A stretch of DNA of 64,000 nucleotides, taken from the NCBI GenBank assembly GCA_963665975.1, contig OY762508.1, forward strand, positions 1,674,001 to 1,738,000, written 5' to 3'. How positions within the stretch are numbered: the first letter of the stretch is position 1; each line of letters begins with the position of its first letter. The position numbers and the translations under genes were made by a program. This document shows positions 63,722 through 64,000 of this stretch, in pieces. The notes below the pieces were generated by a model. It was not told where the DNA came from, ran no database searches, and worked only from the letters and a program-made list of their open reading frames with translations. The stretch is from G963665975 sp963665975. Lineage in GTDB: Bacteria > Bacteroidota > Rhodothermia > Rhodothermales > Bin80.

Positions 63722-64000
63722 CTGGGCTGCGCATGTCTGCCAGGCTGGCAATGTCAGACGGCTTCGGAGGTGTCATCCATCCCCGTAATGCTTTTATGTT
63801 ACCAGTTTCGGAGGCCCTTGTGGACCCACTTTTATGAGCCATGGAACGGCCGCCTGGAGCTTCAGGGACAATGGCCAGCATGATGGCAACCGGAGTTTAT
63901 TTGCACAGAAACCCTGTGCAACTTCACCTACCTCACGCAATCAAACAGGAGCTCCGGGGCGGGATGGAACCGGTGTGTGTATACGCATCGTAACACCGTA

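Larger units (their letters stand above)
61436..64000 (+). repeat. Long direct repeat, copy 2 (AbiE module), runs to window end
   Basis: Second copy of the repeat at 54422-56986, offset 7,014 bases. Left boundary is sharp: before tatgtggg the two copies share nothing obvious. The right end is beyond base 64000, so the repeat may be longer than seen. Confidence 0.95.

Overview
The window is chromosomal DNA from a Gram-negative bacterium of the Bacteroidota/Rhodothermota type. The evidence is a SusC/SusD pair, lipoproteins with FG-GAP and ASPIC/UnbV domains, a PorT-like outer-membrane barrel, and C-terminal sorting domains of the type IX secretion kind. GC content is fairly high, starts include several GTG and TTG codons, and old mobile-element debris is abundant. 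No rRNA, tRNA or CRISPR array was seen, so the species cannot be named.

Layout. (1) 1-10.2 kb, minus strand: SusC, SusD, a LmbE/PIG-L hydrolase, an FG-GAP/UnbV lipoprotein, a small lipoprotein and a second FG-GAP lipoprotein that runs off the window, preceded by a GH4 glycosidase. This looks like one locus for outer-membrane uptake and breakdown of a glycan or glycoconjugate. (2) 10.3-21.8 kb: a TonB-dependent receptor, a broken GH4 copy, a beta-propeller/CehA-type hydrolase, a zeta-toxin-like ATPase with a small partner and the tail of a dead type I restriction specificity gene (hsdS), a large secreted LRR/Ig protein, and a PorT-like barrel. (3) 21.8-23.6 kb: a dead IS630 copy and a lipoprotein. 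(4) 23.96-33.3 kb, plus strand: a tightly packed nine-gene haem operon, hemA-C-D-B-Q-E-H-Y-L. It covers every step from glutamyl-tRNA to haem if the coproporphyrin branch (HemY, HemH, HemQ) is used. (5) 33.5-37.2 kb: nested remains of IS21, IS1634-like and IS66 elements, an orphan sorting domain, and a dead tyrosine recombinase flanked by hairpins and a dif-like palindrome. (6) 37.2-45.6 kb: a YhaN/YhaO (SbcCD-like) nuclease pair, a dead ISL3 element, an unknown 327-residue protein and an IS3 fragment. (7) 45.7-54.2 kb: a small membrane protein, a sulfatase, then ethanolamine permease, a glutamine-synthetase-like ligase, aldehyde dehydrogenase and iron alcohol dehydrogenase. These last four fit a gamma-glutamyl route of ethanolamine use. 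(8) 54.4-64 kb: two nearly identical copies, at least 2,565 bp each and 7,014 bp apart, of an AbiEi/AbiEii toxin-antitoxin module with a 39-bp palindrome before the antitoxin. Between them lie a soluble protein of unknown function, DUF3800 and integrase fragments, and two exported proteins, one a lipoprotein with an acidic Cys-rich linker and an M15-like peptidase domain.

The strongest leads are the duplicated AbiE module and its cargo, the ethanolamine cluster, the coproporphyrin-type haem operon in a diderm, and the integrase relic with its hairpin ends and dif-like site. All functional calls are by reading motifs and context; no database search was run.
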